DNA of 64,000 bases, taken from Branchiostoma floridae (taxonomy: Eukaryota; Chordata; Leptocardii; Amphioxiformes; Branchiostomatidae). Made by a program: the position numbers and the translations under genes. Each line of letters opens with the position of its first letter. Position 1 is the first letter of the stretch. This document shows positions 1 to 13,300 of this stretch, piece after piece. A model generated the notes under the pieces. It ran no database searches, was not told where the DNA came from, and worked only from the letters and a program-made list of their open reading frames with translations. The stretch covers positions 6,894,734-6,958,733 of the forward strand of contig NC_049989.1 in the NCBI RefSeq assembly GCF_000003815.2. The letters are read 5' to 3'.

Positions 1-799
1 ATACACAGAGTGATTGATGGAACTTGACACGCAAGGAAGAATGTTCTGACGTCAATGTATGGCAGTTGTAGGAATGTGTAGGTAATGCCTGGTGCCTACA
101 TGTCTGCGCCTTTCAGTGTTCTATGAAACAGGTCCTAATGAAGCGCCAATGAGTCTCTGTCATTTTGGGTTTTTGATTGAAAACTGAAATGATAGGTAGA
201 AGGACACCCAATCACTCCTGGGTCTACCTCTATAACCCAACAGTGGCTGAAGGATTGCCCCAAATGTAAAATAATTTCGAATTCGTAACAGATGATTCGT
301 AACGATTATTAGCGTCATTTTAACAGAAGTAAATAGAGCTAAGCGTTTGCCAAGTTATCTCTTTAAGGCTTGCATTTGTCCGTCTGTGAGTTACTCAAGT
401 CTCTTCCTCAACTCACTGCGGTAACATCCCCTACCATAATAACGCCACTAATCATAATACCGACCGCCAAATAAAGTAAAAGATGAATTTAAGGAGATCG
501 ACTAGTGCAGCAACAGTAATTTCCGAGGTATGCACAGTTAAGAGACATCCAAATGTTCCAACGCATTTAAAAAAAAGGCTAAGATAATGATGCATTCGAA
601 GACAACAAGGTCAAAGCTTTTCGGTCCCTTATCGGGCCTGGCTAGTGGAAGTTCCTCGCCGCTGTTGTGACGGGCCAAAGTTACGAAAATTTTCCGCAGT
701 AGAGGTCAGTTTTCTCATGATGTTTGTACCCAGACATCTTTGCATTTTGCACACTTATTAACAAGGAAGAAAGCAACAACAATGGATGTATAAAGGTAC

Positions 800-1025
800 A
801 TAATGGAAAGTTAATCATGTCTAGTATTTCCTGGTGGTATTATGCAAATGAGGGACTAATTTGCACAATCAATACAAAACTGCATTAAGATTAATGGCGG
901 GAACTTTCTAATTGTGTAATGTTAGTTGAAAGCGAATATTCCCATGCATAAATCACGCAAATGAGCATATACGTTGCATAAAATCTACTAGTATTTCATG
1001 GAGGTATGAGGTCGCCGAACTCTAG
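800..1025. repeat. dispersed AT-rich repeat, related to 58690-59100
   Basis: Shares landmarks in the same order with the copy near 59 kb: tacataatg, atgcaaat, taatttgca, aatcaatacaaaa, then tcatggagRtatga with ccgaactc. Divergent and probably old. No coding capacity. Confidence 0.5.
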
Positions 1026-3080
1026 TTGCCATTGGATTGCTTTTTTGGTGTGAAAAAGTATGCAATAATAACTTTTGTGAAATGATATTCACCGTGACTT
1101 TATTCTATTGCGTGTTATGTTTCTAAATGCCTATGGTAACGTTACCGTCGTGTAACTACGTCGTGACACACGTACAGACGCTGTTCGGCATGCACAAGGG
1201 GGCGCCATTTTAAAGGTTGGTCACTAGCATCCCACCTCGTCACGCATCAGTCTGCATCCACCGCTGATTTGACATCTTTCTGCACACAATAGCAAAACCA
1301 TACTTTTTGGCAACGCAGTCTTCAACACAGAATTGGACATTGAAGAGCTCAGGCAAATGCGTTCGGAACGCGAGACAAATCAAATAAAGCATTTGGGGCG
1401 CAACTGGGTATTTTGAACCCTGCCTCGGTGCTGCATGCTGTCATTTATGTCTGTGGATCGGGAGTGATGCAAAGAAAGTAATGGTAAGGGATGAAGTCTG
1501 CCATCAATTGCCTTTTTTAATTGTAATGTTCTTGATATTAAATATAGCTGTTCACACTATCAAGGACATCCAGTTGGACCCCCCCCCCGCCTGAAATCTT
1601 TCACACCTTCCAGTTAAACCCGTTTTTAACACAAATATATTGTGACACGAGAGTTGTACGTTGGGATAAAAAATTATCATTTCACAGTCACACATATTAT
1701 CAATAACAACAAGACATTTTTTTCTTTTGTGAAAATATAATTTTCTGCACAATTCTCACATCTGATGGCTTGAACAGGTGCAATGGCTTCAGTACACACA
1801 AGTGGAAAATATACACACTACAAGAGTGTTTACAAAGGCATATCGCCAGGAATACATCAACAACATTTGCAGAAATAAATCTCTGGTGCATTTCACACAA
1901 TTTTACTACCTAGGTGCAGTAAAATTGTTACAGCTGTCACACCAATACTAGAGGAGAGGACTATACACATTGACAACAGCATTATAAACATAAAATATCT
2001 TCGACAGATAAGCATTATGTGTATTGTATGTCAATCAGTGTTGAAGGCATCATAATAGTATAACCAATGAAAATTCATATCTCAGAATTTGAGCTAGCTC
2101 ATTGGCTGGTGAGGTAAGCCAATTGATGAGGCTGGCCAATGACAGTGCAGCAATGCAATGCTGAATTTTAAAGATCTTAAATAACGCAATAATGTGTGGC
2201 ACAGGAAGAAAATCATTTAACTGACTTTGGTCAGTTTAACTCCAGGAACAGAACATTTCAATTCTTTAGACAAATGGTGCAATAATCCCAGTAAACTGTG
2301 GTGCAACTTCACCCACAGCTGCCTTAATTGTTGTGAATGTAACATTTCAAACATAAACTGTCAGAAGCTGGATACAGAACCGTTCAGTCTGAAGTAACAT
2401 TTAAGGGGCTTGACCTGCATGGTTCCAAACTGTGTCACAAACTTTTCAACTATGATACCTTAAAAACAACCCCTCTGGATCCTACTTATGCAACATGCAC
2501 AGTACCATGACAGAAGAGTTCAAATGTTAATTTTCTAAGACTTGCATTGGTTTAGCCCAGCTTTCTAACTGTTGACCCGTTTTTATGTAATCTCTGACCT
2601 ACAAAACAGACTCTGAACTTTTTCAATTTCCCCAAATGTAATTTTGGCAGACCACACCAAGCTGTCTGCGAGTCCCTACCTTGTTATTGTCCTATCAGTA
2701 ATATTGACAGTATGCTAATTAATACAGTGTTGAACAATGACAAAAGAGATACATCACATACACACAATTCTTCTTTCTAAGAAAGAGACCACTGGATGCT
2801 CTACAACATACTAACATTACAGCTTTTAGTACTAAGGACAGAACCATTTCCTGAAAACACATCTGTGGTGAAGCAATCAATGTTCCATGTTATCTTGCTT
2901 TACATTCACATTCTTTTTCTCCAACAACAAAAAAATGACTCTCACTCTGTAATGATGGAAACATTATGATTGATTACCTATGGGCAGGCATGTATTGCAA
3001 GACCAGTATGTTTACCAGTTTATCTTGAAGTGTGACAAAATTTGAAACCTACATGGAATAGTGGATAAAACAGTCAGCAG

Positions 3081-3131
3081 AGATTAGGACAAGTTGATAT
3101 CTATAAGATTAGGACAAGTTGATACATCTAT
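3081..3131. repeat. 25-bp tandem duplication
   Basis: Two adjacent copies of a unit starting agattaggacaagttgat and ending ctata; the second has a one-base insertion. It lies downstream of KIF12. Confidence 0.8.
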
Positions 3132-3613
3132 AAGATCTTGCCTGATTGGTTGTCTGGATTGATTTTTGAATCTAGAACTTCTCTTGATTGGCTATAGCAT
3201 TACTGGACTCTACCACATTCGAAAAATGGAATAAAGAGCAGCTAAAGTGCACTATAGATTTTTGACAATTTCACCTATCCTCAAAAGGTAAGTAGTAAGT
3301 ACAGTATATTTCACAATGCCTCCTGTACAGATATCATTTCTGACTAATAGAATATGTCTCAGTGAAATCTCCTATGCAATAATGTGATACAAAAATTCTC
3401 TGTACAAAACATCAACAGGAACTATATACAGTGTTTACATCTTCTTGTACACTTTTACTACAAAACTTGATTACAGCATAGTAAATATATATATTGACTA
3501 CAACACATCACATCTGGAATTGCTCTACTGGCCATTGCTGTTTCATTGAGCGGAGGCTAGAACAGTATAATGTGACTCCCCAGACTTTCTTCTTTCTCTT
3601 CTCTTTAGGACTC

Positions 3614-3619
3614 TTTATT
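3614..3619 (-). terminator. candidate KIF12 poly(A) signal
   Basis: AATAAA on the minus strand (tttatt on plus), the first canonical signal found about 640 nt past the KIF12 stop. This would give a 3' UTR of roughly 0.65 kb. Cleavage-site use cannot be seen from sequence. Confidence 0.4.
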
Positions 3620-4258
3620 CAACCATGGATAGTGAGTGAGTGTGATTATATTCAAGAATGAAGAGTGACATGTTTGAATCTCAAGTCAGCACCTCCTGTA
3701 TGGCTTATCAATTCAAGAAGCAGTCCTGACCAAATCCTGATGTCTCAGTCTGACAACTGCTTGAGAAAACTAGGTCTTAAGTTCTTCTGCAGCACATACA
3801 TGCATTCTTTTGCAGAGCAGATATGTTTTTGAGGTCATGCTCTTCGCAGTTACAATCATCTACACGTATGGTGAATGTCTGTGAATGTCTTTGGAGATGA
3901 AACTACACAAAATCTTTGACAACTGCATATTGAATGGCTTTGACTAAAATAGCTGATGTTCCCGCACTTATGATTCTTCAAAATTCAATGAGGCAGATGC
4001 CAGTACCAAAATGATTCCATTATGATGCTATACTGCCCAAAATGCCAATTACAAGACATAAGTGCAATGAATTAAGCTGTTTCAGCTCCAATAGCACAAC
4101 GATCAAGTTGGTGCAGAATTTGCTTACAGCAATATCTATCATATGTTATCCTGCCATTTCAATGTCACCCAATGGACTCATAATCTCTTTATAACTTCAG
4201 AAAAGAAGTCTGTAGAACAGCAAGAATGTATCCTGCTCTCTCTGCATTCAGTCCTGTA

Positions 4259-4371
4259 CTATCTCTTCTTCCCTCCGGGTGCGGGCTTGCTGACATGCTT
4301 GTATCTGGCAATCTCCCCCTCCAAGTCCGCCAGCTCTGCGCGCAGCTTGGCGTTCATGTCCTGCAGGGCAT
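4259..4371 (-). CDS. KIF12: KIF12 last coding exon (stop codon)
   Basis: Acceptor tttatcag|AT. Encodes DALQDMNAKLRAELADLEGE, a short heptad-like helix, then a basic end (APGGKKR) and stop TAG at 4261-4259. Confidence 0.85.
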
Positions 4372-7300
4372 CTGATAAAACAAACAGTTCAAGCTCAGCA
4401 ACAGTTGGGGAAGGATTGCTGCTTTAAAAGTGACACACTTCAGAGTGATTTCACATAGCTACACGCAAACAGATTCTCCACATGAAAAAAAGTTGCTTGC
4501 TCTCTTAAAATATAGACATAGAAATACAGTGACATTGCAGTGCAGATTTCCCACAGCATTCTCTATATGTCCTGATCCATTGTGTCAATCCTACAAACTG
4601 GAATAAAAAGAGGTAAAGAAATGCCTGAACTACAACAGGCCCCCATTACTGAGTACTAGTATCTGTCTACAAGGTGCTTTCTGCAAACTGCAAATTGCAT
4701 TTATGGTGTAACAGCCAAGCATCAAGGAAAATTGCACCAACCAAAATGGCTGTCCTGATATCATGCCACAGATAAACATGATACCTGGACTACTATGTTT
4801 GTTGTTGGTGCAGGGTTTTCCTCAGAGAGGTGAACAATTTTCATCACTGTGACCACAAGAACCACAAAGGTGAATTTTCTTAACATCCCCAAAATGATGT
4901 GTAGGACACCTAACTGTCTTCGACATCTGTTAAGAGTTGTCCGTGAGGTAAGGTTGGTGGGGGACAGACAACATAAGGTTAATAGGTAGGTAGTGAGTGC
5001 TGGTTGCGCTGCCCTAACACGAAACCTTGTCAGGTTTCATTCACCACTGTAAGGACAACTGAAGCACTCATAAATTAATACTGACGTCTTCTCAGCAGTG
5101 ACATGCAAGAAGTGTCAGCTTGGAGTGATTGATTAGGTATGTAATAAGAAAGCTCGTCAATCCTCTACATGGAGGAGCTATGGGGGCATGTAGGAGGAAT
5201 GATGGCTGGCTAGCAACAATTAACAATGAAGGAACACCCACAAGGCATAAACCAGGAATAACATGAATGAGTGCATGATGAAGATCCTTCAAGTTGGTTT
5301 GTTTTGTATTTAATAAAACAACCAGGGTTGGACAAGTCCTCTAGTCCAATTGTCCCATGCCCGATATAGAACAAGTGAGTTTTAGAAAACTTGTTAAACC
5401 CTGTATATTTCTTAATCGTTGAAAAAATTTAAAAAAGAATGGTTATTAATTTTGACCTTTTTCACGTATACAATGTGAAAGTCCCTTGAAGGATTTCAAT
5501 TAGAGATTCTAGGTGCACACAGATGATTCCTAGATAGATACTGTAATACCCTCATATAACACTGAATCAATTTGCTCTTAAGATTTTAAGCTGGCTGTGT
5601 CAGAGACTATTCATTAAGCTTGATTAAGGCAAAGATTTCAATCAAAGTCTGATAGGCTTGGTTTAGTTGGTTTAGTTCTTATTGGACATGCAGATAAGTC
5701 TGAAGAGTTTGCAAATGAAAGGACTTCGCTACTGAGAAAAAGTCAGTGTCAGTCATAAGATAACTTCAAGCAAAGTTCAAGAAAACAAATGTGAGAAAAG
5801 CCATCTGTTTGAATTTACAGATGGTAGAGCTCTGTCAATAATCTTGATCTCTTCGTTCTCAGTAGCCCGATTGCCAGACCCAGCAAGCCTTTTCTAATCC
5901 TGTTGGTTGGGGAACCAACATGCCTTGCTACCAGATATTGTTGGCACCATACATGTACTTCTTGTGGGCTGGCTAACTCGGGTAGGGTACCCAGTCTGTG
6001 AGTGAGTGAGACATATGTCTATCCACTGGCTGCAGGATTGGTATCACCTACTTTTAGGTTTTCTTGGAAGATATTGCTTTACCCTGAGGGAATTATTCTG
6101 TAATTGATGGACAGCCTATAACTATCAAATCCCCTCCTTATAATCTTCCTCCTCATTACACAGATAATGATTGATAGGTTGAATCATCTCCTGTTTTGCA
6201 TAAACGTCATTCCAGTCTTTAATAGGTCTCATGAGACATATTAGAAAAGGTACAAAATGTGCATATATCTCAGGATTGACAGGTTTTGTCATCTTGAAGG
6301 ATCTTGCACTAAATGTTACAAATCATTTCAAACACAACTGACCAAATTTGGACACTAAAACCTGCACTCAAAAATAAACCCCTTACAATGGAAAGACAGA
6401 ATCAGTTCACATTAGTGTAACATTAAACAAAGAATGATCATGACTGCTTGAACTTTTCCAATCATGTATGACATTATATTTCTACTTAAAGAGAGACAAG
6501 ACCCTTAGGGTGAATTCTTCCTACCTGAATCTTTGGTGGTGTAGAATTGTGCATCATTTATTCTTTGTCTTTGACCTGCAAGAAATCAATTGAACAATGG
6601 GTATTAATTGTATCTACGAAGAAATTCTTACCAGATATAAGAACAATATGAACATTAACTCTAAAACTCCAGGGATGGTCAGGATTGTTAAAAGATTATG
6701 GCTGCTTTTGGCAGGCACATTCAAGCACTAAGCACAATTAGAAGAATGTTAATGGTGCAAAAGTGTACCGTTGAATTCAGAAATCATTTGATTTCTTAAT
6801 GTAGTACATTGTACTATTTATAAATCTTTCTCAAACCTGGGCTGTAGAACCAGCTTCATAATCATCCTGTGACATTAAGAAGGCTAAGAAGGAGTTTTCT
6901 GTGACAGTTATGATATGTGGCATACATAAAGTGCAAAATGGAGTGATTAAAACATGATGTGACAAGAGCATGAAAAATAACTGTAATTGATATTGTCATG
7001 GCAACACAAAAACACACTGTCCTCTGGGCTCTGGCTATAATATATCATTATTGATTTTTAAACTTGCTTGTCAGACCATTCATATAGTTTGAGGTGACTT
7101 TGTTGTATTCTAATATTAGATTAAAATATTTACATTACTTCCTGTAATCATAATATGATTTATATAATTGATTATTGCTTTTCATCAGTTCAATTTCATG
7201 ATTTACACTCTGAAGAACTTGATTATCATATGATTGTATGTAAAATTAAGATATCAGTAATATGACATAGGATGTGTGTACAACTGTGCACAGGACAACA

Positions 7301-10300
7301 TAGATTATGAAATTTTTTAAGGTGCTGTCTTGTCATTTTTGTCTTTGGAGGTGTGACAGATATTTAGGAATGGTGGCTTGGCCATGACAATATATAAAAT
7401 GTGGGAGTGCCATCCATGTCAAGCACACGTGGTAGAAATAATCACCAAATTCCTTTGGAACATGCAACAATACACCAGCATGGATGTCAAACATGGTTGT
7501 TTGGGTGCCTATACAGATAGAAAATCTGTTATGTTGAAACAGAAGCATTAATAGAATCTCTGACAAGACTATAGTCATGGTAGCTGCCTTTTGTGTCTTC
7601 CTCCTCATCGATCAGTGGTACGAATGATTGTACCTGTTGCCACTGCCCTTCGTGCTCAATATACATCATACTTAGATTTGAGAATCGTTGACCTTTGAAT
7701 TGACAGGCATTATCTGAAGCTCCCCAAGGAACAAAAATGGAGTTGTGCAAAGACGTTACCCATTGCGCATGTGTCTAGAATGTGCTGTCAGTTTTAATGG
7801 TCTTCAATGATTGCTACGAGCCATGTATGGTAAAGCTCTGTGTTAGCTCAGTTAATCTTGTTCACACAGACAGACACATGCACACAGGCTGATAGTTAGA
7901 GTGTAGTCATATAATGTAGGACATATAGAAAAAGTTTCCACCATGATTGCAGAGTCTGTGAAAGTTTAAGAGTGGTGATCAGCACTGGTTAGGCTGTTTG
8001 ACATTGATATGAATGGAGAACACAATCACTGGTGCAAGAGAGGTGATCATGCAGAGTGCAAGCAAGCAACGGCAGGGCATTCCGCACCTCAACATGTATT
8101 GGGAGGGTCTTCTTGTGGGACTTAGACCAAAATGATGAAATTAATGTATGACTGACTGACTACTATATGATTGAAGTAAATTGCAAATAGCAGTTGAAGA
8201 TTGAGGTGAAAAGGTAGTTGGAGATTTTTCTTTGTAGACCCCAATATCTCACGAAAATTGAGGATACACAAGGAAGAAAGTGTTTTTTTAGATCAAGTCC
8301 CCCAGGAGGACACCCTAACAACATGAAGAGGTGCCTGACAGTTTGCTCCACATCCTGCATGACTTACTTGCATCATTGGTCTCTCCCTGTTTGTCAGCAT
8401 TATGTGGAGGGGTATGATTCTCCACAGCTTTATCTGTATAGGGGGGTGTTAAATTGGTGTGAGTGCATGGATGACTTCATGCAGGATCATTATTCATGGC
8501 TCATCACAAAGCATTCAACCACCACTATGTATTAAGATAATACCACACAATGATACATGTATGCGTGGTCATGTGTTCAGCTGAAATCAATGATCACTGT
8601 TATCACATATCCTTTAGGAAAAGAAGATAGTATGGAAGTATTAAATGATGGCCATTATGGCATTAACCTATTTTATGGCCAATTGATAAGCCAGTTGGGA
8701 GGTTTGATTCACAGTGTAATCGTAGAGGAGGACAGAAGTAGTTAAAATGTGACCAAAGAAAGTCTCAGTCTGGAAAATGAGTGTGGCAGGTTGATGAAAT
8801 TTAGACATCCAGGTTAACAATATTTTAAGACAATTGAATTCTTCAAAAGTTGTTGGCTTTTGTATAAAACATGTCCAACCATTACGTGTATAGTAATTAA
8901 TTAAGTCACTGTTGGGTATATGCCACCAAACCACTGTTTTGTGTATACTCTAGCAGATGTTTGCTGAGACAGGCCTAAATCTTCAGCCTATTCTTAAATA
9001 GGTGTGGCCAGGCTCTGAGTTCAAAATACGGTAAAAAACGCACACAAGAAAGATAGCAAACACCACTAGAAATAGGCCATTATTTCACAGAAAAATATAC
9101 AGGTTAAAGACAAGGAAAATAGAACAGTTAAACTATCTACACACACTGAATTTGATTGATTGAATCTCAACTGACCAAACCTTTAAAAGGACAGTTCTAA
9201 GAGGTGATGAGGGAATCACAGCACATGTACTGACCATGTCTAAGGATGGGCTGGTCCCTCTGTCCTTCCCTGTTGGGCCAGATGTCGATGTCTTGTTCCT
9301 TCTGTGGTGAGACCTCAGGCTCCCTCCCTGTACTGTCCTCTTCCTTCTTCCCCATGGCTTCACGTTTCTGCTGGAACCGCTCGGCATAGCCTCCCTGCTG
9401 AGGATTTGAGTGTTTCCATTGTTAATTGCAGACAATACAAACTCAAGGCTGCAAATTCAAAGCTGCCATGGCATCTTTGACCTTCTAAGTTCTATGGTGA
9501 CATTTCTGAAGTGGAAATGTCAATTTGGAAGTTTTGGATGCAACTTTGAAACATGTTATCTCACAACACAGATGGGCTTGCAATTTACATTAAAAAAATT
9601 GAAAGAGTGATCTATCTGTACATGACAGCCAAGCAAAAAGACCCCTAGGTTCCTTTCCAGCATTGATCAAGCATGCTGAAATTTCAAGGAATCCCAAGTG
9701 CATTTGCTGTCATCATTTTACGATTCGATTTTATTGCAACAGCTATGCCATCACTTGAAAGGTGAAATATATCTGCCAGATGAACACAAAACCTATATAG
9801 CTACCTTTTGAGAAGACCCTGTTGTTCCTGATGCCTCAAGTTTGATAAATCTCTTCTTCAAGTTTGAATCTGAAGCCTTCTTTTCCTTCTTCTTCTCCAT
9901 GACCTTGGGCGTGACCTCTGCGCCCTTCTGCGGCAGTTTGGAGAAGCCCTGGTTCTTGGTGGGGATCTTGGACGGAGGGAAGGAGGCGTTGGGACGGACC
10001 TGCTGCTGGCGGAAGTTGGTGGGCACTCCCTTCTTCTGATCCACCGGCGGCAGGCTCACATCCTGTGGGAGGACATGACAGTACATGAAGAAGATGAAAA
10101 ATAACTGTTGTTTTGATTATCTTGAGAGTTTGAGTTGAGCTGAGAGAAAAGGTAATTTGAGTGCTTGAGAGACTAAAACATAATTATCACTAATTCATTA
10201 TTCTACTGGTCTGGACAGATACCTCAGATTCCTCAGTCAGAAAATCACAATTGGAATCAAGACACATGTATATGTGTGACACTTTCCAGTTCTTTAAAAC

Positions 10301-13300
10301 ATAACCTAAGTTGGGCACTAGCTTTTTTGGGTCCAAAGAATGACAGTCACCTTGGAATGCTCCGAGGGAGGTGTGGATCTCCACGCCATTCTGGGCTGCA
10401 GCTCTGGAGAGGGCGGCCATGTTGTCATGTGTCGGTTCTTTGCCTCTCGTGGGTCAAACGGCGACTTTGTCAAAGGGGAGAGCATCGTAACTGGCGGGCC
10501 CTCAGAATGCGCCGAGTGCCTGTTAACAAGATCTCTGCGTATCGAATGACCAGAGCTGTGCCTTGACGAAGTTTGCCAACTCAGCGGCGATGCAGCAAGG
10601 ACTCTTTCCAGGTTTTCCAACTTCTGAACAAGTTTGTCGTTTTCCCGGGATAGCAGCACCTGCTCGCGCTGAATGTGGTCCTTTGACGTGAACAGCTCGG
10701 TATTCTCGTGTCTCAGGTTCTCGTTCTCAACCATGTACTCCTGCAGCATTTCATACAAACTGTCGCTGTCATTTGTGTCGTGACGGACCAGCGACTGTTT
10801 GACTGTTTCCTCTTCTGGTGGGGGTTCCTTTCTGTGTCCATTCACCATCCCCATTCGACTCTGTGGAAAGTTAAGTTTCGTCCGCAGATATTCATTTTCA
10901 CTGCGTAATCTCTTTAGTTCTCTCTGCAGACTCAAAATCAGTTTCTCTCGCGGATCCATCCTCACGAGAGGCTTGTTTTTTATCCTCTTTGCCCGGACTG
11001 CATATCTTAAAGTATTCATCGTCTCTGAGGCATTGTATGCCGAGGGTGATATACATGCAACCATCAAAGTTACTCCTGTCCCTCCTAGACTATCAGACAG
11101 CAGTTTTGTTAACTTGCTGTCTCGAAATGGAATATGTCCACTGCGCTTCTTTGGGTCGCTGAGGGCAGAAATGCAGTTTCCAAGAGTCAGAAGGCTCTTG
11201 TTGATGTTTGTGGTCTCCACAAGTGCGTCCCCTGCTGACTTGGACTCCTTCACCTTCTCACTGCCTGCCAGGTCCACAAAACAGATCTTACCATGCTTGG
11301 TGACGTACGTGGAGGCATCATCTGGGTCAGCCTGGAAAAACAATGGGAAAGGGTATGGTAAATTGTAATGAACAAAGAAATCTTGAAGGAAAACTTACCA
11401 TACAAGAAGATTCTTTAAAATTTCAAAAACAGGATCAAAATTTGTGCTTACGTGACATCAGCTTATGCCGTTAAGCGGCATGGAACTGAGCTTCAAAACA
11501 GCTTGCAACTCAATACTCTGTCTCAAAATGTCAGCATTCATTGACTACCTTGCCATTAGATCTTATCCTATCTAATCTTTCCACTTTAGAAATAAAAATT
11601 GTCAGACCTTATCATGTACACAGCGCTCAGTACACAATCACAAGGCAATGATCGATCTAAATGCTCCCATGTTACACAGCCAAAAAATTCATTCCATTGC
11701 CTTGCAAAAGTGTCCCCTATATCTGCTATTGTCAGCCACACCCAAAGCCTGAAACAATGGTCCATCCAACTTGGTCACTGTACCATGACAATACTCATGA
11801 GAAAATAACATACTACTACCTAATAACGCCAGAGTGATAACGAACAAAAGGTGACCGAACTGCCTCCAGCTAGTAATGTTAGTATCCTGTGACCAAGATT
11901 CAAAGCCAGGGATCACTGACAGACAACTGCTGATAGAAACAACCCCATTAAATCTACAGTACCAAGGCTTGCAGGTTAATACAGGACAAAGTGTCCCTGA
12001 GATGTAAACGAGAAATCCAACTTTCCAAGAAAGCATTCTTTGAGAATCTTATGATATGATTAGCTTCTTCAACATGTAGGGAAACGGGACTGAAACTTCC
12101 CGAATTTGATTGAATTTGGTGTTAAAAGTTTGTCACATTATTCAAATATCCAGTTATTCAAATATCCAATCTTTTCGCATTTTAAGCAATCACATGTATA
12201 ACGATACATACAATAGACGGTTAAGTGAAAAGTCAGCAGTGACTCACTCTTACCATTTCACAGTCCAGGTTGAGTGTGAGCATGGTGTGGCTGCGGCTGG
12301 AGTGTTCGTTCAGGTTGTGGGACCCAACATGTCTGTTGTGCATTCCTGAGGAGTCAACAATCATGCAGAAATCTGTTTAGCATGATTATATGGTTGCTCT
12401 GCCTAATAGCCTAGAATTTACTGACACGCTGCATTTTTGTTATACGTAGCATTACTTGAGTTGAATTTGAGTTTGAACAGTTTAAATCTTAAAGCTTCAA
12501 TGCTGAGTTAGCTATTTGGTACCAACTTTGTATTGGTGTGAGATGGAACAAACCCTTCTGTCTGGAGTTAGTGATTCAGTTAAATCATCCAGATGGAGAC
12601 CTGACATACATCCATACCACATCAGCGGGTATGCCATCCCGTAAAGGGCAATATAACCGCAACGGTGCTGTACAACACCGTATGTCTCTACTACATTTTG
12701 TACTACTACTACTTTGTACTGGTTACAACAGCAGCGAGAAGGTAAATGATATCTCACCTTCCTCCAGCACTGCCATGATGTCATCAATATTTTCAAACTC
12801 AGGACAGAAAAGGTTCTCCACATAGAAGCCCTGCTCCTTGGACCATCGCACAGGCAGATTAGGTCGATCTGCCGGGTTCAGTAGGTCCTTAACCTAAGAA
12901 AAAAAACCGGCAAAACAAATAAATAAACAAGCAAAAAACACTGCGTGCATGTTGGCAGCCCATTCTCTGCACTTCTGTTTTAGACATTACACTGACTGGA
13001 TCATTCGGATATTTTAATTCAACAAAGTAACACTTTTTCGTCAGCCAATTCCCATTGTCGCGAAAACACTATTCCAGGAGTTAGAGAGACTGAACGGAGA
13101 CCTTGAAAAATGGGTTTTAATGAGATTATCGTATGCAAAAGGCAACCGGCACACATTATCAACAATCATAACAATAGCAAAACAAACAGTGTGTGGCTTT
13201 TACGGCCGTGGACGGCGTCCCCAAGCAGCCTGTAGCTTCCACCAAGGAGCTTTTATCAGATTTTTGTCCGTCAAAGTTGACGGATTGGTTCTAAAATTTT

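Larger units (their letters stand above)
1..3600. other. region downstream of KIF12, no gene recognised
   Basis: AT-rich DNA with only short chance ORFs. It holds a dispersed AT-rich repeat near 800-1025, a 25-bp tandem duplication at 3081-3131, and a short CpG-containing stretch near 1130-1290 with a GGCGCCATTTT (YY1-like) motif that might be a promoter of a gene outside or unseen here. Confidence 0.4.

Noticed and set aside
1130-1290. Promoter of a gene at the left edge
   Set aside because: A GGCGCCATTTT motif and some CpGs are present, but I found no convincing exon on either strand next to it, so it is only mentioned in the regional note.
10799-11368. 189-codon plus-strand frame
   Set aside because: Antisense to the KIF12 exon carrying switch II; no motif of its own.
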